16,644 bases of DNA from CAYUAI01 sp964442745 (GCA_964442745.1 CAYUAI010000085.1:1-16644), one strand, 5' to 3'; shown: positions 7,500-16,197, counted from the first letter of the stretch. The notes: generated by a model not told the origin, from the letters alone. Numbers and translations are program-made.

Positions 7500-7813
7500 T
7501 GATAACTTCTCCTAATTTATTTGAACACAGATAACACAGATATTGTGTACCTTGAAAATACCACCTCAGCGAAACGTGGATGAGTATTCTCAAGTTGAAC
7601 CTAGTTTGCAAGTCAGCAATGAAATCAAGATGAATTGTTACATCGCGATATCAATCGTCATTGCTCTCCACTCATCTTGGCCATAGCGACAATTTTTTGA
7701 CAGAGTAAAAGAGTAAACAAATAGGCGCATCCTAACGTTGTCTCATTTCACCCAATACATTCTACTGATATTTTTGCCAAACTCAATAATATAATTGATA
7801 TATTAATTTATTA
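7500..7813. other. Intergenic region upstream of the small exported protein gene
   Basis: A 314-bp stretch between the minus-strand gene starting at 7499 and the IS1 left end. It should hold that gene's promoter. A 9-bp tandem repeat (ACACAGATA twice, with two extra bases between or overlapping) lies about 30-40 bp before the start. I see no gene and cannot choose a promoter with confidence; the segment next to IS1 is AT-rich. Confidence 0.4.
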
Positions 7814-7853
7814 GGTAGTGGGTCAAACCTGAGATATCAGCTATAATTCTGGC

Positions 7854-8786
7854 ATGACATGTTATGAAAAAATTAGCGGCCCAAACTGCAATCGCACTCA
7901 GACTTCCCGAGCAGGAAAAAGTACGAATAACACCCAGCGTTACCGGTGTGATAATGCCTGTTGTGAAACAAAGTCCTTTATGCTTGAGTATCGCTATAAA
8001 GCCGATGAGCCAGGCGTTATGGATCAAGCGATTGATATGGCCATTAATGGAAGCGGTATTCGTGATACCGCTCGTGTTCTTAGTATCAACAAAAACACCC
8101 TCATTAAGGAATGGGCATGGAATAACTTCCCTGTTTGGTGCCCAGATTGGGTTTGTATTGGTTCGTTCTGAGTGAACAAAAGTGCAGGAATAGTCGTTCT
8201 ATTTCGAGCTTTTGTGATGGAAGAGCGGGCGAAGACAGGCGGAAGATGGGAGGCGAAACCGGGAAGTTATTGCGTGCCCATTCCTAAGCGCTTTTAAAAA
8301 AAAAGAAAAAGTGCTGATCAACGTTAACCCTAATTTTTCCACCTTAAATATTGAGAAAGACCTGGCGGTCCATTGGGCTTGTGAAGAGGCTGAATTGGAC
8401 GAACAGTGGTCGTATGTTGATAACAAGTCCTGTGGTCCGCGGTTGATCACAAAACAAATACAATACTTGCCTACGTGCTCGGTCGCCGCAAAGAGGCTGT
8501 TTTCAAAGAACGAAAGGCCTGGCTTGAGCCTTTTGGAATTTATCGTTACTACACTGACGACTGGGATGCTTATGAACGGCACTTAGATAAAAGGTAACAT
8601 GAAGTCAGCAAGAAAAATACTCAAAAGATAGAACGCAAAAACTTAAACTTGAGAACGTGGATTAAACGGCTTACGCGAAGAGCAAGTTGTTTTTTAACGC
8701 TGGAAAAGATGCACGACATTGTCATTGGGTTGTTGATTAACAAGGTTGAATTTGGAATGGATATTCATGCCAAAATACAGGTTTAA
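7854..8786 (+). pseudogene. IS1-family transposase (InsA/InsB type), inactivated
   Basis: From 7854 the frame encodes an InsA-like protein: zinc-finger remnant, then GKSTNNTQRYRCD, then the helix-turn-helix segment DMAINGSGIRDTARVLSINK. Its CxxC finger has lost the first Cys (SGPNC). The gene is broken at 8107 by the MITE. It resumes after 8288 with the A-rich frameshift region and the InsB part (DEQWSYV). A small deletion near 8435-8445 then shifts frame to TNTILAYVLGRRKE. A TAA stop (8595-8597) follows in LDKR-stop-HEVSKK, and the conserved tail IERKNLNLRTWIKRL continues to 8786. At least three lesions, so no active transposase. Confidence 0.85.
8108..8284. mobile_element. 177-bp MITE-like element inserted in IS1 transposase gene
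   Basis: The ends are inverted copies: GGAATGGGCATGGAATAACT at the left and, reverse-complemented, GGAATGGGCACGCAATAACT at the right, both continuing TCCC. It is flanked by TAA on both sides (8105-8107, 8285-8287); removing the element plus one TAA restores the IS1 reading ATT-AAG-CGC. There is no coding capacity, so it would need a transposase supplied in trans. A 3-bp duplication and these ends might fit an ISAzo13-type parent, but I cannot confirm that. Confidence 0.8.
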
Positions 8787-8891
8787 CCCACTTCCCCCTG
8801 TTTAGGGGGGAGGGAGAAATCCCAGCGGCCGATCAATTTTTAATAATTGGATATACGATGTACAAATCCATACTTTCTTCGTCTGATGAAG

Positions 8892-11800
8892 CTACAATTT
8901 CACCTCCGCTTTATTTCCCTGATTGTTTCGCATTAACATGATTTCGATCTTCCTCAATAAGACATAAAAGACTGGCGTAAATAGCAGCCCGAAGAAGGTG
9001 ACGCCTAACATGCCGGAAAACACGGCCACGCCAATGGCTTGACGCATTTCTGATCCGGCCCCCTGGCTTAATACCATGGGCAATACCCCCATAATGAATG
9101 CAAAAGAGGTCATTAGGATTGGGCGCAAACGTAGCCGAGAGGCTTCCACAGCAGCCTCTATGGTGCTGCGTCCTTGTCGTTCTAAATCACGAGCAAATTC
9201 AACGATCAAAATCGCATTTTTAGAGGCGAGGCCAGCGAGTAGAAACAGACTTATCTGGGTAAAAATATTATTATCCCCGCCCCAAAGATAGACACCAATG
9301 ATGGCAGATAAAATGCTCATTGGCACGATCAGAATAACCGCGATGGGTAGGGCTAAGCTTTCATATTGGGCAGCGAGCACAAGAAAAACGAGGAATAGAC
9401 ACAGTGGAAAAATATAAATGGCTGTGTTGCCTGCCAGGATTTGTTGATAGGTTAATTCTGTCCATTCAAAATCCATGCCTGCGGGTAGTGTTTCATCCAG
9501 TATTTTGGTGATCGCTTGTTGGGCTTGTCCGGAAGAAAATCCCGGTGCAGCACTGCCATTTAAATCAGCCGAGCGGAAGGTGTTATAGTGCATGGCAACT
9601 TCAGGCCCGAAGGATTCTACAACGCTCATCATTGCCCCCAGTGGCACCATTTGTCCTTCAATATTTCGCATTTGCAGACGTAAAATATCCTGAGGCTTGG
9701 AACGAAACTCTTTATCTGCCTGAGCGATCACTTGGTAGGTCCGGCCAAATTGATTGAAGTCATTCACATATAAAGATCCTAGGTAAATTTGCATGGTGCG
9801 GAATACTTCATCAATGGGGATACCGAGCTGAACGGCTTTGGTACGGTCTAAATTGGCATGGAGCTGTGGCACATTGATATTATAATTCGAAAAAATATTG
9901 GTCAATGCCGGGTCCGCATAGGCTTTTTGCATGACTTGCTTGACAACGTCGTCGAGTGCCTTGTCACCTTGATCCGTTCGATCTTCAATTTGTAGTTTGA
10001 ACCCCCCGGTGGTGCCTAAGCCACGTACTGGCGGTGGTGGAAATATAGCAACAAAGGCTTCTTCAATCGCCGCATACTTTTGTTGTAATCGTCCCGCAAT
10101 CGCATCGGCACTCAGATTAGGGTCTGTTCGTTGGTCAAAATCTTCCAGCGTGACAAAGACAATGCCGGCACTGGCAGAATTCACGAATCCATTGACGGAT
10201 AAACCAGGAAATTGGACGGCACTGACAACCCCTTTTTCTGCCAGCGCGGCCTCTGCAATTTGACGCATGACCGCTTCGGTACGCTCGAGTGTTGCTCCCG
10301 ATGGAAGTTGTGCAAAGCTGATTAAATACTGTTTATCTTGTGCCGGTATAAATCCTGGCGGGACGAGTTTGAAGCTGTATACGGTATATCCAACAAGTAC
10401 CGCAAAGAGAATCATCATGATTAACTTGCGTGATGTAAAGACATTCACACTGGTGGCATATCCGTTCCGGGCTTTGTCGAATGCTTTATTGAATAGATTG
10501 AAAAACCAACCAAACAGAAATTGTATTATTTTTGATAACCGATCTTTAGGTGCATCAGGTGATTTCAGTAATAATGCACATAAGGCTGGGCTGAGCGTTA
10601 ATGAGTTCAAGGTAGAAATAAAGGTGGCGATGACAATGGTCAAGGCAAATTGTTGGTAAAACATACCTGATAAACCACTAATAAAAGCAATCGGAATAAA
10701 TACACCCGCGATCACCAGTGAGGTGGCCATGATAGGACTGGTGACCTCCTTCATCGCTTGCACGGTGGCATCGCGTGGACTTTTCCCAGCGCGGATATTC
10801 CGCTCGACATTTTCGACCACCACAATCGCATCATCCACGACAATACCGACCGCCAAAATCAGGCCGAATAATGACAACACATTAATTGAAAATCCAAACA
10901 AGTACATAAAAGCGAACGTACCAACAATGGAAACTGGGACGGCGAGTAAAGGAATGATGGAGGCTCGCCAGGTTTGTAGGAAAATGATAACTACTAACAC
11001 CACGAGAGCGATAGCCTCCAGTAATGTGATGGCGACAGATTGAATTGAGCTGCGTACAAAAATGGTGGGGTCGTAGACAATATTATAATCGACATCGTCT
11101 GGAAAATTTTCTTTTAATTGCTGCATGGTTTTGCGCACATTGTCAGAGATATCCAGTGCGTTGGCACCGGGGGCCGCAAAGATAGGGATGGCCACCGCCG
11201 GTTTATTGTCCAGCAACGAACGCAAGCTATAACTTTGTGCGTCTAGCTCAATACGCGCCACGTCCGCTAACCGGGTCACGACTCCATTGCTGCCCCGTTT
11301 AACAAGGATTTCTTCGAACTCTTCGGCACTCTGTAAGCGTCCTTGCACATTGATGGGCAGTTGTAGCTCGACATTGTCGTTGTAAGGCGGGCCACCAATC
11401 ACGCCGGCAGCGACCTGGATATTCTGCTGACGAATGGCACGGATGACTTCATCCGCTGTCATACCTCGCTCCGCAATTTTATCCGGGTTAAGCCAGATGC
11501 GCATCGCGTAATCCCCAGAGCCAAATAATCTGACTTGTCCGACCCCTTGGATTTGCGCGAGTCGATCCCGTACATGCAGCGTGCCATAGTTACGTAAATA
11601 AAGCATGTCATAGCGTTCATTGGGAGAACGCAAATGGACAACCATGGTTAGGTCCGGTGAACTTTTAGTCACTGTCACCCCCAGTTGTCGGGTAATTTCC
11701 GGCAATCTTGGCAGCGCCTGCGAAACGCGATTTTGGACCAACTGTTGTGATAAATCAGGGTCTGAGCCAATCGCAAAGGTGACCGTCAGTGTTAATCTCC

Positions 11801-12062
11801 CATCGGTGGCGGCCAGTGAGTTGATGTAGAGCATATTCTCGACACCGTTAATTTGCTCCTCCAGCGGGGTGGCAACTGTCTCTGCAATGACCGAGGGGTT
11901 GGCGCCAGGAAATGAAGCGCTGACAATCACTGAGGGCGGTGCAACTTCTGGGTATTCCGCAATCGGCAACTGGAACATGGCAATAAAACCCGCTACAAAA
12001 ATCAGTAGCGATGTGACGCCAGCAAGAATCGGTCGATCGATGAAATGGCTTGAAAAATTCAT
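8892..12062 (-). CDS. RND multidrug efflux pump, HAE1 family, MexF-like
   Basis: A 1056-aa inner-membrane proton/drug antiporter, full length for the HAE1 family and very similar throughout to MexF. Visible features: N-terminal TM1 after MNFSSHFIDRPI, porter-domain motifs (FPGANP, GVENMLY), and the 12-TM layout with two large periplasmic loops. The proton-relay residues are D410-D411 in GIVVDDAIVVVEN and K948 in GLASKNAILIVEF. FPLCLFLVFLVLAAQYES and the terminal GVTFFGLLFTPVFYVLLRK are also typical. It follows the membrane-fusion protein gene by 109 bp in the same operon, with AAGG ahead of the start. No outer-membrane factor gene follows. About 80 bp beyond the stop a GC hairpin (CCCCC...GGGGG, 8794-8809) could help end the transcript. 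Confidence 0.95.
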   Translation of the reverse strand: MNFSSHFIDRPILAGVTSLLIFVAGFIAMFQLPIAEYPEVAPPSVIVSASFPGANPSVIAETVATPLEEQINGVENMLYINSLAATDGRLTLTVTFAIGSDPDLSQQLVQNRVSQALPRLPEITRQLGVTVTKSSPDLTMVVHLRSPNERYDMLYLRNYGTLHVRDRLAQIQGVGQVRLFGSGDYAMRIWLNPDKIAERGMTADEVIRAIRQQNIQVAAGVIGGPPYNDNVELQLPINVQGRLQSAEEFEEILVKRGSNGVVTRLADVARIELDAQSYSLRSLLDNKPAVAIPIFAAPGANALDISDNVRKTMQQLKENFPDDVDYNIVYDPTIFVRSSIQSVAITLLEAIALVVLVVIIFLQTWRASIIPLLAVPVSIVGTFAFMYLFGFSINVLSLFGLILAVGIVVDDAIVVVENVERNIRAGKSPRDATVQAMKEVTSPIMATSLVIAGVFIPIAFISGLSGMFYQQFALTIVIATFISTLNSLTLSPALCALLLKSPDAPKDRLSKIIQFLFGWFFNLFNKAFDKARNGYATSVNVFTSRKLIMMILFAVLVGYTVYSFKLVPPGFIPAQDKQYLISFAQLPSGATLERTEAVMRQIAEAALAEKGVVSAVQFPGLSVNGFVNSASAGIVFVTLEDFDQRTDPNLSADAIAGRLQQKYAAIEEAFVAIFPPPPVRGLGTTGGFKLQIEDRTDQGDKALDDVVKQVMQKAYADPALTNIFSNYNINVPQLHANLDRTKAVQLGIPIDEVFRTMQIYLGSLYVNDFNQFGRTYQVIAQADKEFRSKPQDILRLQMRNIEGQMVPLGAMMSVVESFGPEVAMHYNTFRSADLNGSAAPGFSSGQAQQAITKILDETLPAGMDFEWTELTYQQILAGNTAIYIFPLCLFLVFLVLAAQYESLALPIAVILIVPMSILSAIIGVYLWGGDNNIFTQISLFLLAGLASKNAILIVEFARDLERQGRSTIEAAVEASRLRLRPILMTSFAFIMGVLPMVLSQGAGSEMRQAIGVAVFSGMLGVTFFGLLFTPVFYVLLRKIEIMLMRNNQGNKAEVKL

Positions 12063-12171
12063 GAAATATTACCTTGGGCAATCCGTGCTTGCCCGTGATG
12101 CTCACCACAGGAAACGAGAGAGGGCAACATTGATATGTCACCTCGGGCTTCGGATGTTGATGAATGAAAAA

Positions 12172-13365
12172 TTAGGACTGAGCAAGTGCTTTAACGGTGT
12201 TATTGGTCACTTTGGGTTCAACTTCCATATGGGGGCGTAGGCGCATTAATCCACGAATAATGACTTTATCGCCCATCTTAAGACCAGAGCGTATGATTCG
12301 ATTTCCATCAATGCTGTCACCGATCTGTACTTCACGGTAGCTTGTTTTATTCTCATTATCGACGACATAGACAAATTTGCGATTCTGGTCGGTACCAATG
12401 GCACGCTCACTGACTAAGATCTTATTTTCTTCACTGGCACTGCCAAGTTTTATACGGGCAAACATTCCAGGGAGCAGTTGGCCTTTTGGGTTATCGAAAA
12501 TAGCACGCACCCGAATGGTGCCCGAGGTGGGGTCGATTCGGTTATCGAACGCATGAATTTTGCCCTGATAGACCAATGTATCGTCCTGCAATCGGAGTTC
12601 AACGGGCGTATCATATGTGACATTTTTTTTAGATAAATCGCGACGCCTATGTTGAAGGTATGTTTGCTCATCTACCTCAAAGTCGGCATAGATATTTTTG
12701 CTGGATACGATGGTAGTCAACAGCGGTGCATTAGCGCCCGCAGATACTAGGTTGCCTTTGGTTATTTCGGCACGACTGACTCTGCCTGAAACCGGTGCCT
12801 TGACATAGGTGTAGCTTAGATTAATCTCGGCTTGCGATCGTTGTGCTTCAGCCCGCTTGACGATTGATTCAGCGATTAATTTTTCACTCGTTCGCTCATC
12901 ATAAATTTGTTGGGAAATAATTTTTGTTTTGATGAGATCACTCGTTCTCTCATATTCTTTGTTGGCTAAGACTGAGCGATTGCGAGCGATGATCAGATCT
13001 GCTTTTGCTGTCTCCAGCGCGGCTTGAAATGGACGTGGATCGATAACGTACAAAATATCCCCTTTGTTGACTAATTGTCCGTCTGCAAATCTGACATCAG
13101 TAATTAAGCCGGTGGTCTGAGGCCGTATTTCTACAAAATCGACGGCCGTCAAACGGCCTGAAAAATTTTTCCAGAGGCGGATGGGTTGCTCTTGAATCAC
13201 CACTATATCGACAGGCATACTTGGTGGTTTGGCATCGAGACTGGGTTTGGCCTCTGTTGCATAGACGTCAGGTAAAATAATAGGTGTGCTTATTATCCCC
13301 ACGGCACCGATAACAAGTGTTATTGTTATTCCTAAAAAAATGGCCAGCGTTGGTCTCTTTGCCAT
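12172..13365 (-). CDS. RND efflux periplasmic adaptor (membrane-fusion protein, MexE/AcrA type)
   Basis: A 397-aa membrane-fusion protein linking the RND pump to an outer-membrane channel. The N-terminal hydrophobic segment (about 8-30) is a signal or anchor; there is no lipobox, so it is probably not a lipoprotein. In order follow the first half of the lipoyl domain (about 62-100, TTGLITDVRFADGQLVNKGDILYVID), an alpha-helical hairpin rich in K/E/A (about 105-175), the second lipoyl half (VKAPVSGRVSRAEITKGNLV), a beta-barrel domain (ASGTIRVRAIFDN-like segment) and a membrane-proximal domain. GGAGG lies 8 nt before the ATG. It is second in the tetR-adaptor-pump order and should be co-expressed with the pump. 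Confidence 0.93.
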   Translation of the reverse strand: MAKRPTLAIFLGITITLVIGAVGIISTPIILPDVYATEAKPSLDAKPPSMPVDIVVIQEQPIRLWKNFSGRLTAVDFVEIRPQTTGLITDVRFADGQLVNKGDILYVIDPRPFQAALETAKADLIIARNRSVLANKEYERTSDLIKTKIISQQIYDERTSEKLIAESIVKRAEAQRSQAEINLSYTYVKAPVSGRVSRAEITKGNLVSAGANAPLLTTIVSSKNIYADFEVDEQTYLQHRRRDLSKKNVTYDTPVELRLQDDTLVYQGKIHAFDNRIDPTSGTIRVRAIFDNPKGQLLPGMFARIKLGSASEENKILVSERAIGTDQNRKFVYVVDNENKTSYREVQIGDSIDGNRIIRSGLKMGDKVIIRGLMRLRPHMEVEPKVTNNTVKALAQS

Positions 13366-13452
13366 TGTTGTTCCTCCAATGACTTATTTGTGGATGACTT
13401 GGCTAATATTTGTGAAGAGTTCACGACAGTAAAGCTAAGAATTGATTGTAAT

Positions 13453-14055
13453 TTATGTTAGGTTAAGCACACGAAACAAACCCGACTTTAGATCATGCTT
13501 CAATGCTACTAGATCATTTTGAATACGCGCCATCATGACTTGACCCACGATAAAAGTATGAATCTCAAAGGCCTTGGCTGTCAGGTTTGTGTCTTTATGC
13601 AGCTGACCTGCATCAACCATCTCTTGTAAGGTTTTAATATAATAATGTTCTTGCCGCCGGAAAATCTCATCCGCTTTTTGGCGTATCGCCTCTTCATTTC
13701 CTGCCATTTCAGATCCCAGCGAAGCAAAAGGGCAGCCGCAAACGTGGCCATATTGTTCATAAGATTTTTTTTGTTTCTGGTAAATAAAAATCGCCAAACG
13801 CTCAAAGCGTTCAATCGCTGAAAATTTTAGTGCAAACACATCCATCATTTCTGGCTGATAGCGTTGATAAGAAGCTTCCATCGCGGCAATGGCCAGATCA
13901 ATTTTTGATGGAAAGTAATAGTAAAAACTCCCTTTTTTTACGCCTGATACATGGCATATTTCATCGACACTGACCGCCCCATAGCTGCTCTGCCAAATCA
14001 AATCCATCGCCGTTTCTAGCAGTTTTTCTTTTGTATTTGTAGGAGCGCGTCCCAT
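13453..14055 (-). CDS. TetR/AcrR-family repressor of the efflux operon
   Basis: A 200-aa one-component regulator. The N-terminal helix-turn-helix (about 8-55) ends in the family hallmark GVKKGSFYYYFPSK. The C-terminal ligand/dimer domain includes C106-G-C108-P-F-A-S-L-G-S-E, a motif seen in some TetR subgroups. NemR of E. coli has its reactive cysteine at a comparable position, so thiol or electrophile sensing is possible but unproven. The gene is first in line with the adaptor and pump genes (87-bp gap, same strand), and a palindrome lies 43 bp before its start. The simplest reading is autorepression together with the efflux genes, which is unlike the common divergent arrangement. Confidence 0.9.
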   Translation of the reverse strand: MGRAPTNTKEKLLETAMDLIWQSSYGAVSVDEICHVSGVKKGSFYYYFPSKIDLAIAAMEASYQRYQPEMMDVFALKFSAIERFERLAIFIYQKQKKSYEQYGHVCGCPFASLGSEMAGNEEAIRQKADEIFRRQEHYYIKTLQEMVDAGQLHKDTNLTAKAFEIHTFIVGQVMMARIQNDLVALKHDLKSGLFRVLNLT

Positions 14056-14097
14056 CGATAACCTGCCAATTTACAACCGCAGCAGGGATGATATCTT

Positions 14098-14121
14098 ATA
14101 TTTTACTGACCAGTCAAATAT
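14098..14121. promoter_or_regulatory. Palindromic operator candidate for the TetR repressor
   Basis: A 24-bp imperfect inverted repeat centred on ACTG-AC-CAGT with AT-rich outer arms (ATATTT...AAATAT); 10 of 12 base pairs are symmetric. It lies 43 bp upstream of the tetR start. On the minus strand it contains TTGACT, which could be a -35 box, so repressor binding would block the operon promoter. ACTG/CAGT cores are common in TetR-family operators. Confidence 0.6.
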
Positions 14122-14477
14122 CATGTTGGATCAATGCAAATAACCATTCAATTTGACAGAAAAATGGACGAATTAACATCCGGTGAGTGTCAATGGTAAA
14201 TGTGATCATTTTATCTAGAGGGCTATTCTTTTGATTTTAACTTCTTAATAATCAAAAAATAGGCAGGTAGGGAGGATGCACGGTGACATGTCCCACAATG
14301 GATTGAGCTGCCCCATTGTCATAAACTGCGATTTCACCGTCAGTACCGTCGTCGAAATGGTGCTACCACGAAAATGGCTCGCCATCGCACTATTCATTGA
14401 CATCAAAAATATCGAATGGCCGTATTTAGTCAGAAAAATTTACGTAAGTTTAAATTGATCTCAGGAAAAATAGACGG

Positions 14478-14506
14478 GTAGTGTGGATTAAGCGCAGCGA
14501 ATCCAC
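14478..14506 (+). repeat. REP-like palindrome with GTAG head
   Basis: GTAG (14478-14481) is followed by a hairpin with perfect 7-bp arms, GTGGATT (14483-14489) and AATCCAC (14500-14506), around AAGCGCAGCG. The GTAG tetranucleotide plus stem is the REP signature used by RAYT transposases. Its 3' end coincides with the first base of the group II intron fragment. Confidence 0.55.
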
Positions 14507-14672
14507 GTGTGACCGGCATGATATCCCGGTTAGCTGGTGAAAGTCCAGCCATGGCCTTTGGAAGAAGGGAACATGTAGACGAAGGCAAGGGTGTCTGAAG
14601 AAACTTCCGTTTGCTACTCGATGAGAGAATCACGGTGAATGGTTAGCCAATGACGAATCTGAAGGACAGATA
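14507..14672 (+). other. Group II intron fragment (5' domain I), truncated
   Basis: The sequence starts with GTGTG, the conserved group II intron 5' end, then GACCGGCATGATATCCCGG (a closing stem), CTGGTGAAAGTCCAG, GGGAAC...GAAGGCAAGGGTGTC and finally AATCTGAAGGA. This series matches, from memory, the 5' non-coding part of bacterial group II introns. No reverse transcriptase/maturase gene and no domain V follow before the IS3 ends at 14754, so it is a 5' fragment and cannot splice. Stem-loops at 14670-14697 and 14700-14713 lie just beyond and are unassigned. Confidence 0.55.
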
Positions 14673-14753
14673 TATTGCTCCTGCAATATCTGCATTTCCG
14701 CCATCCCTGGCGGTCAAGCTGGAGTTCAAATTTGCCACCTAAGCGTAAGCGAA

Positions 14754-14809
14754 TATAGTGGACCCTAAAAATCGGACAGTCTATAGTGGACCCCGTAAAT
14801 CAGACCACC
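14754..14809 (+). repeat. Two tandem IS3-type left ends (28 bp each)
   Basis: TATAGTGGACCCTAAAAATC... (14754-14781) is followed directly by TATAGTGGACCCCGTAAATC... (14782-14809). The second pairs with the right end at 16171-16195. The first is a diverged copy in the same orientation, most simply the leftover of another related IS3 element next to or into which this one inserted. Confidence 0.65.
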
Positions 14810-14861
14810 CCTTAAGGAGCAATATAGCTCATAATGATGGTTGATTAACAGGAGATACTGC

Positions 14862-15140
14862 ATGAGTAGCCAACGCAAAACCCACCGCGAAAAATTCAAA
14901 GCTAAAGTGGCTTTAGAAGCACACAAGGGTGACAAACCATCGGCAGAACTGATTTCAACCCATAAAGTCTCATCGGGTCAAATTAGCACTTGGAAGAAAT
15001 GTTGACTGACAGGAGCCACCAAACTCTTTGAGTCGGGGCAATCGAAAGCCCTTGATGAAGCAAGCTTAACAGCCCCATTGTATAAAGAAATCGGTCGATT
15101 AAAAATCGAACTGGACTGGCTTAAAAAAAATGCTGAATAG
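14862..15140 (+). pseudogene. IS3-family OrfA (helix-turn-helix subunit) with internal stop
   Basis: The frame encodes the OrfA helix-turn-helix protein, beginning MSSQRKTHREKFKAKVALEA and containing SAELISTHKVSSGQISTWKK. The C-terminal leucine-zipper-like part (LYKEIGRLKIELDWLKKNAE) runs to a stop at 15138-15140. The expected length is 92 residues, but codon 48 is TGA (15003-15005). A Shine-Dalgarno (AGGAGA) precedes the start. The normal product cannot be made. Confidence 0.85.
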
Positions 15141-15974
15141 CACGTTGGTACAAAAAAGGGCCTGGGTCGAACACGAGCATGAACACATTAGCGTGCGTCG
15201 CCAATGTGAACGGCGGGCGCTCAATCGCTCGACGTTCTATCCATCACCGGCCCAAGTATCCGATGAGGAAATACATCTCATGGAGATGATCGACAAAATC
15301 TATACTCGTTGCCCATTTTACGGGTCGCGCCGGATAACGGCACAGTTAAACCGTGATCACGATGAGCAACAATGGAACCGTAAACGCATTCAACGATTGA
15401 TGCGTCTCATGGGAATGAGGGGCGTTGCACCAGGGTCGGATACCAGCACCCTCATCCTGAGAGCAAGATCTATCCTTATCTTCTAAGAGGCGTCACGATT
15501 AACCCGGTGGATCATGCCTGGAGCACTGACATCACGTATATCCCTATGAAAAAGGGTTTTATGTACTTAGCGGCCGTCATTGACGGGTATAGTCGATATG
15601 TACTTTCATGGACATTAACGAATACGCTTGATACCACATTTTGTTCTGAAGCATTAGAGCAAGCGTTGTTGATCAGTACACCTGAGATCTTTAACACGGA
15701 TCAAGGCGGGCAGTTCACGAGCCAATCCTTTACGCAAATGTTGCTCGACAAGGCGATTAAAATCAGTATGGATGGACGCGGACGTGCCTTGGATAATATT
15801 TTTGTCGAACGGTGATGGCGGACCGTAAAATACGAAAATATTTATATGCATGACTCTCGAACAGTCCTCGAGTTGCGCCATGGACTCGAGGCGTATTTTG
15901 ACTTCTATAATCAAAAGCGGCTACATCAGAGTTTAGATCATCAAACACCGGCGGCGGTTTATTTTAAAAAATAA
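15130..15974 (+). pseudogene. IS3-family OrfB (DDE integrase) with frameshift and internal stop
   Basis: The first part (15130 to about 15450) carries the HTH_21-like region (YTRCPFYGSRRITAQLNR, then NRKRIQRLMRLMGMRG). A frameshift near 15446-15453 separates it from the rve integrase core, which continues as HPESKIYPYLLRGVTI in the next frame. Catalytic residues are visible: D in WSTDITYI, D in FNTDQGGQF and E in DNIFVER. Directly after this ER comes TGA (15813-15815) where homologues have a leucine, followed by the intact tail WRTVKYENIY...HQSLDHQTPAAVYF to 15974. Two lesions make it inactive. Confidence 0.88.
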
Positions 15975-16197
15975 CAAATCGTGATTTGATGAATTGTGCC
16001 AACAGACTCCGTGTGGACAAAGCGTTAATTTCCGCAAAAACGCGGAACATGGCGGCACAACAGATTATTTTCATTAAAAAAGGAGGTTATCTAAACTTTA
16101 TTGGATAATTAATGAGTACGATATTTTGTCATGAGAATACTATTTACCCCTTCTTATTTATTAGTGACATTGGTCTAGACAATGGGGTCCACTTTAG

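Larger units (their letters stand above)
7814..8795 (+). mobile_element. IS1-family insertion sequence, decayed and interrupted by a MITE
   Basis: The left end GGTAGTGGGTCAAACC (7814-7829) and right end GGTTTAACCCACTTCC (8780-8795) are inverted copies with two mismatches. Removing the 177-bp insert and its 3-bp duplication leaves about 800 bp, right for IS1. A TATAAT box (7842-7847) precedes the insA-like start. No clear target duplication flanks it. A second copy with the same left end begins at 16591. Confidence 0.85.
14056..14506. other. Regulatory and unassigned region upstream of the tetR-efflux operon
   Basis: A 450-bp stretch without a gene I can support. The part next to tetR holds the candidate operator/promoter (14098-14121). 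A 60-codon open frame (14276-14458, +) has GGAGG touching its ATG and no recognisable family, so I do not call it. The right end is the REP-like palindrome that borders the group II intron fragment. Confidence 0.45.
14787..16191 (+). mobile_element. IS3-family insertion sequence, decayed
   Basis: An element of about 1.4 kb bounded by inverted ends TGGACCCCGTAAATCAGACC (left) and, reverse-complemented, TGGACCCCATTGTCTAGACC (right), with the TG...CA tips of IS3. It contains overlapping orfA and orfB pseudogenes with an A8 run (15123-15130) at their junction, the normal place for programmed frameshifting. The right end falls inside the IS1595-family transposase remnant. No clear short target duplication is seen. 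The 200 bp between orfB and the right end hold no gene. Confidence 0.75.

Noticed and set aside
9076..12240. Many open frames on the + strand across the pump and adaptor genes
   Set aside because: They are antisense shadows of two strongly conserved genes and resemble no protein family.
14276..14458. A 60-codon frame (MHGDMSHNG...) upstream of the group II intron fragment
   Set aside because: The GGAGG touches its ATG, so spacing is wrong for that start; composition is unremarkable and I recognise no homologue. An uncharacterised small protein cannot be excluded.
14862..15974. In-frame TGA codons in both IS3 genes read as possible UGA recoding
   Set aside because: Other genes here end with TGA (for example the hydrolase) and use TGG for Trp, and the IS3 gene also has a frameshift, so decay explains it.
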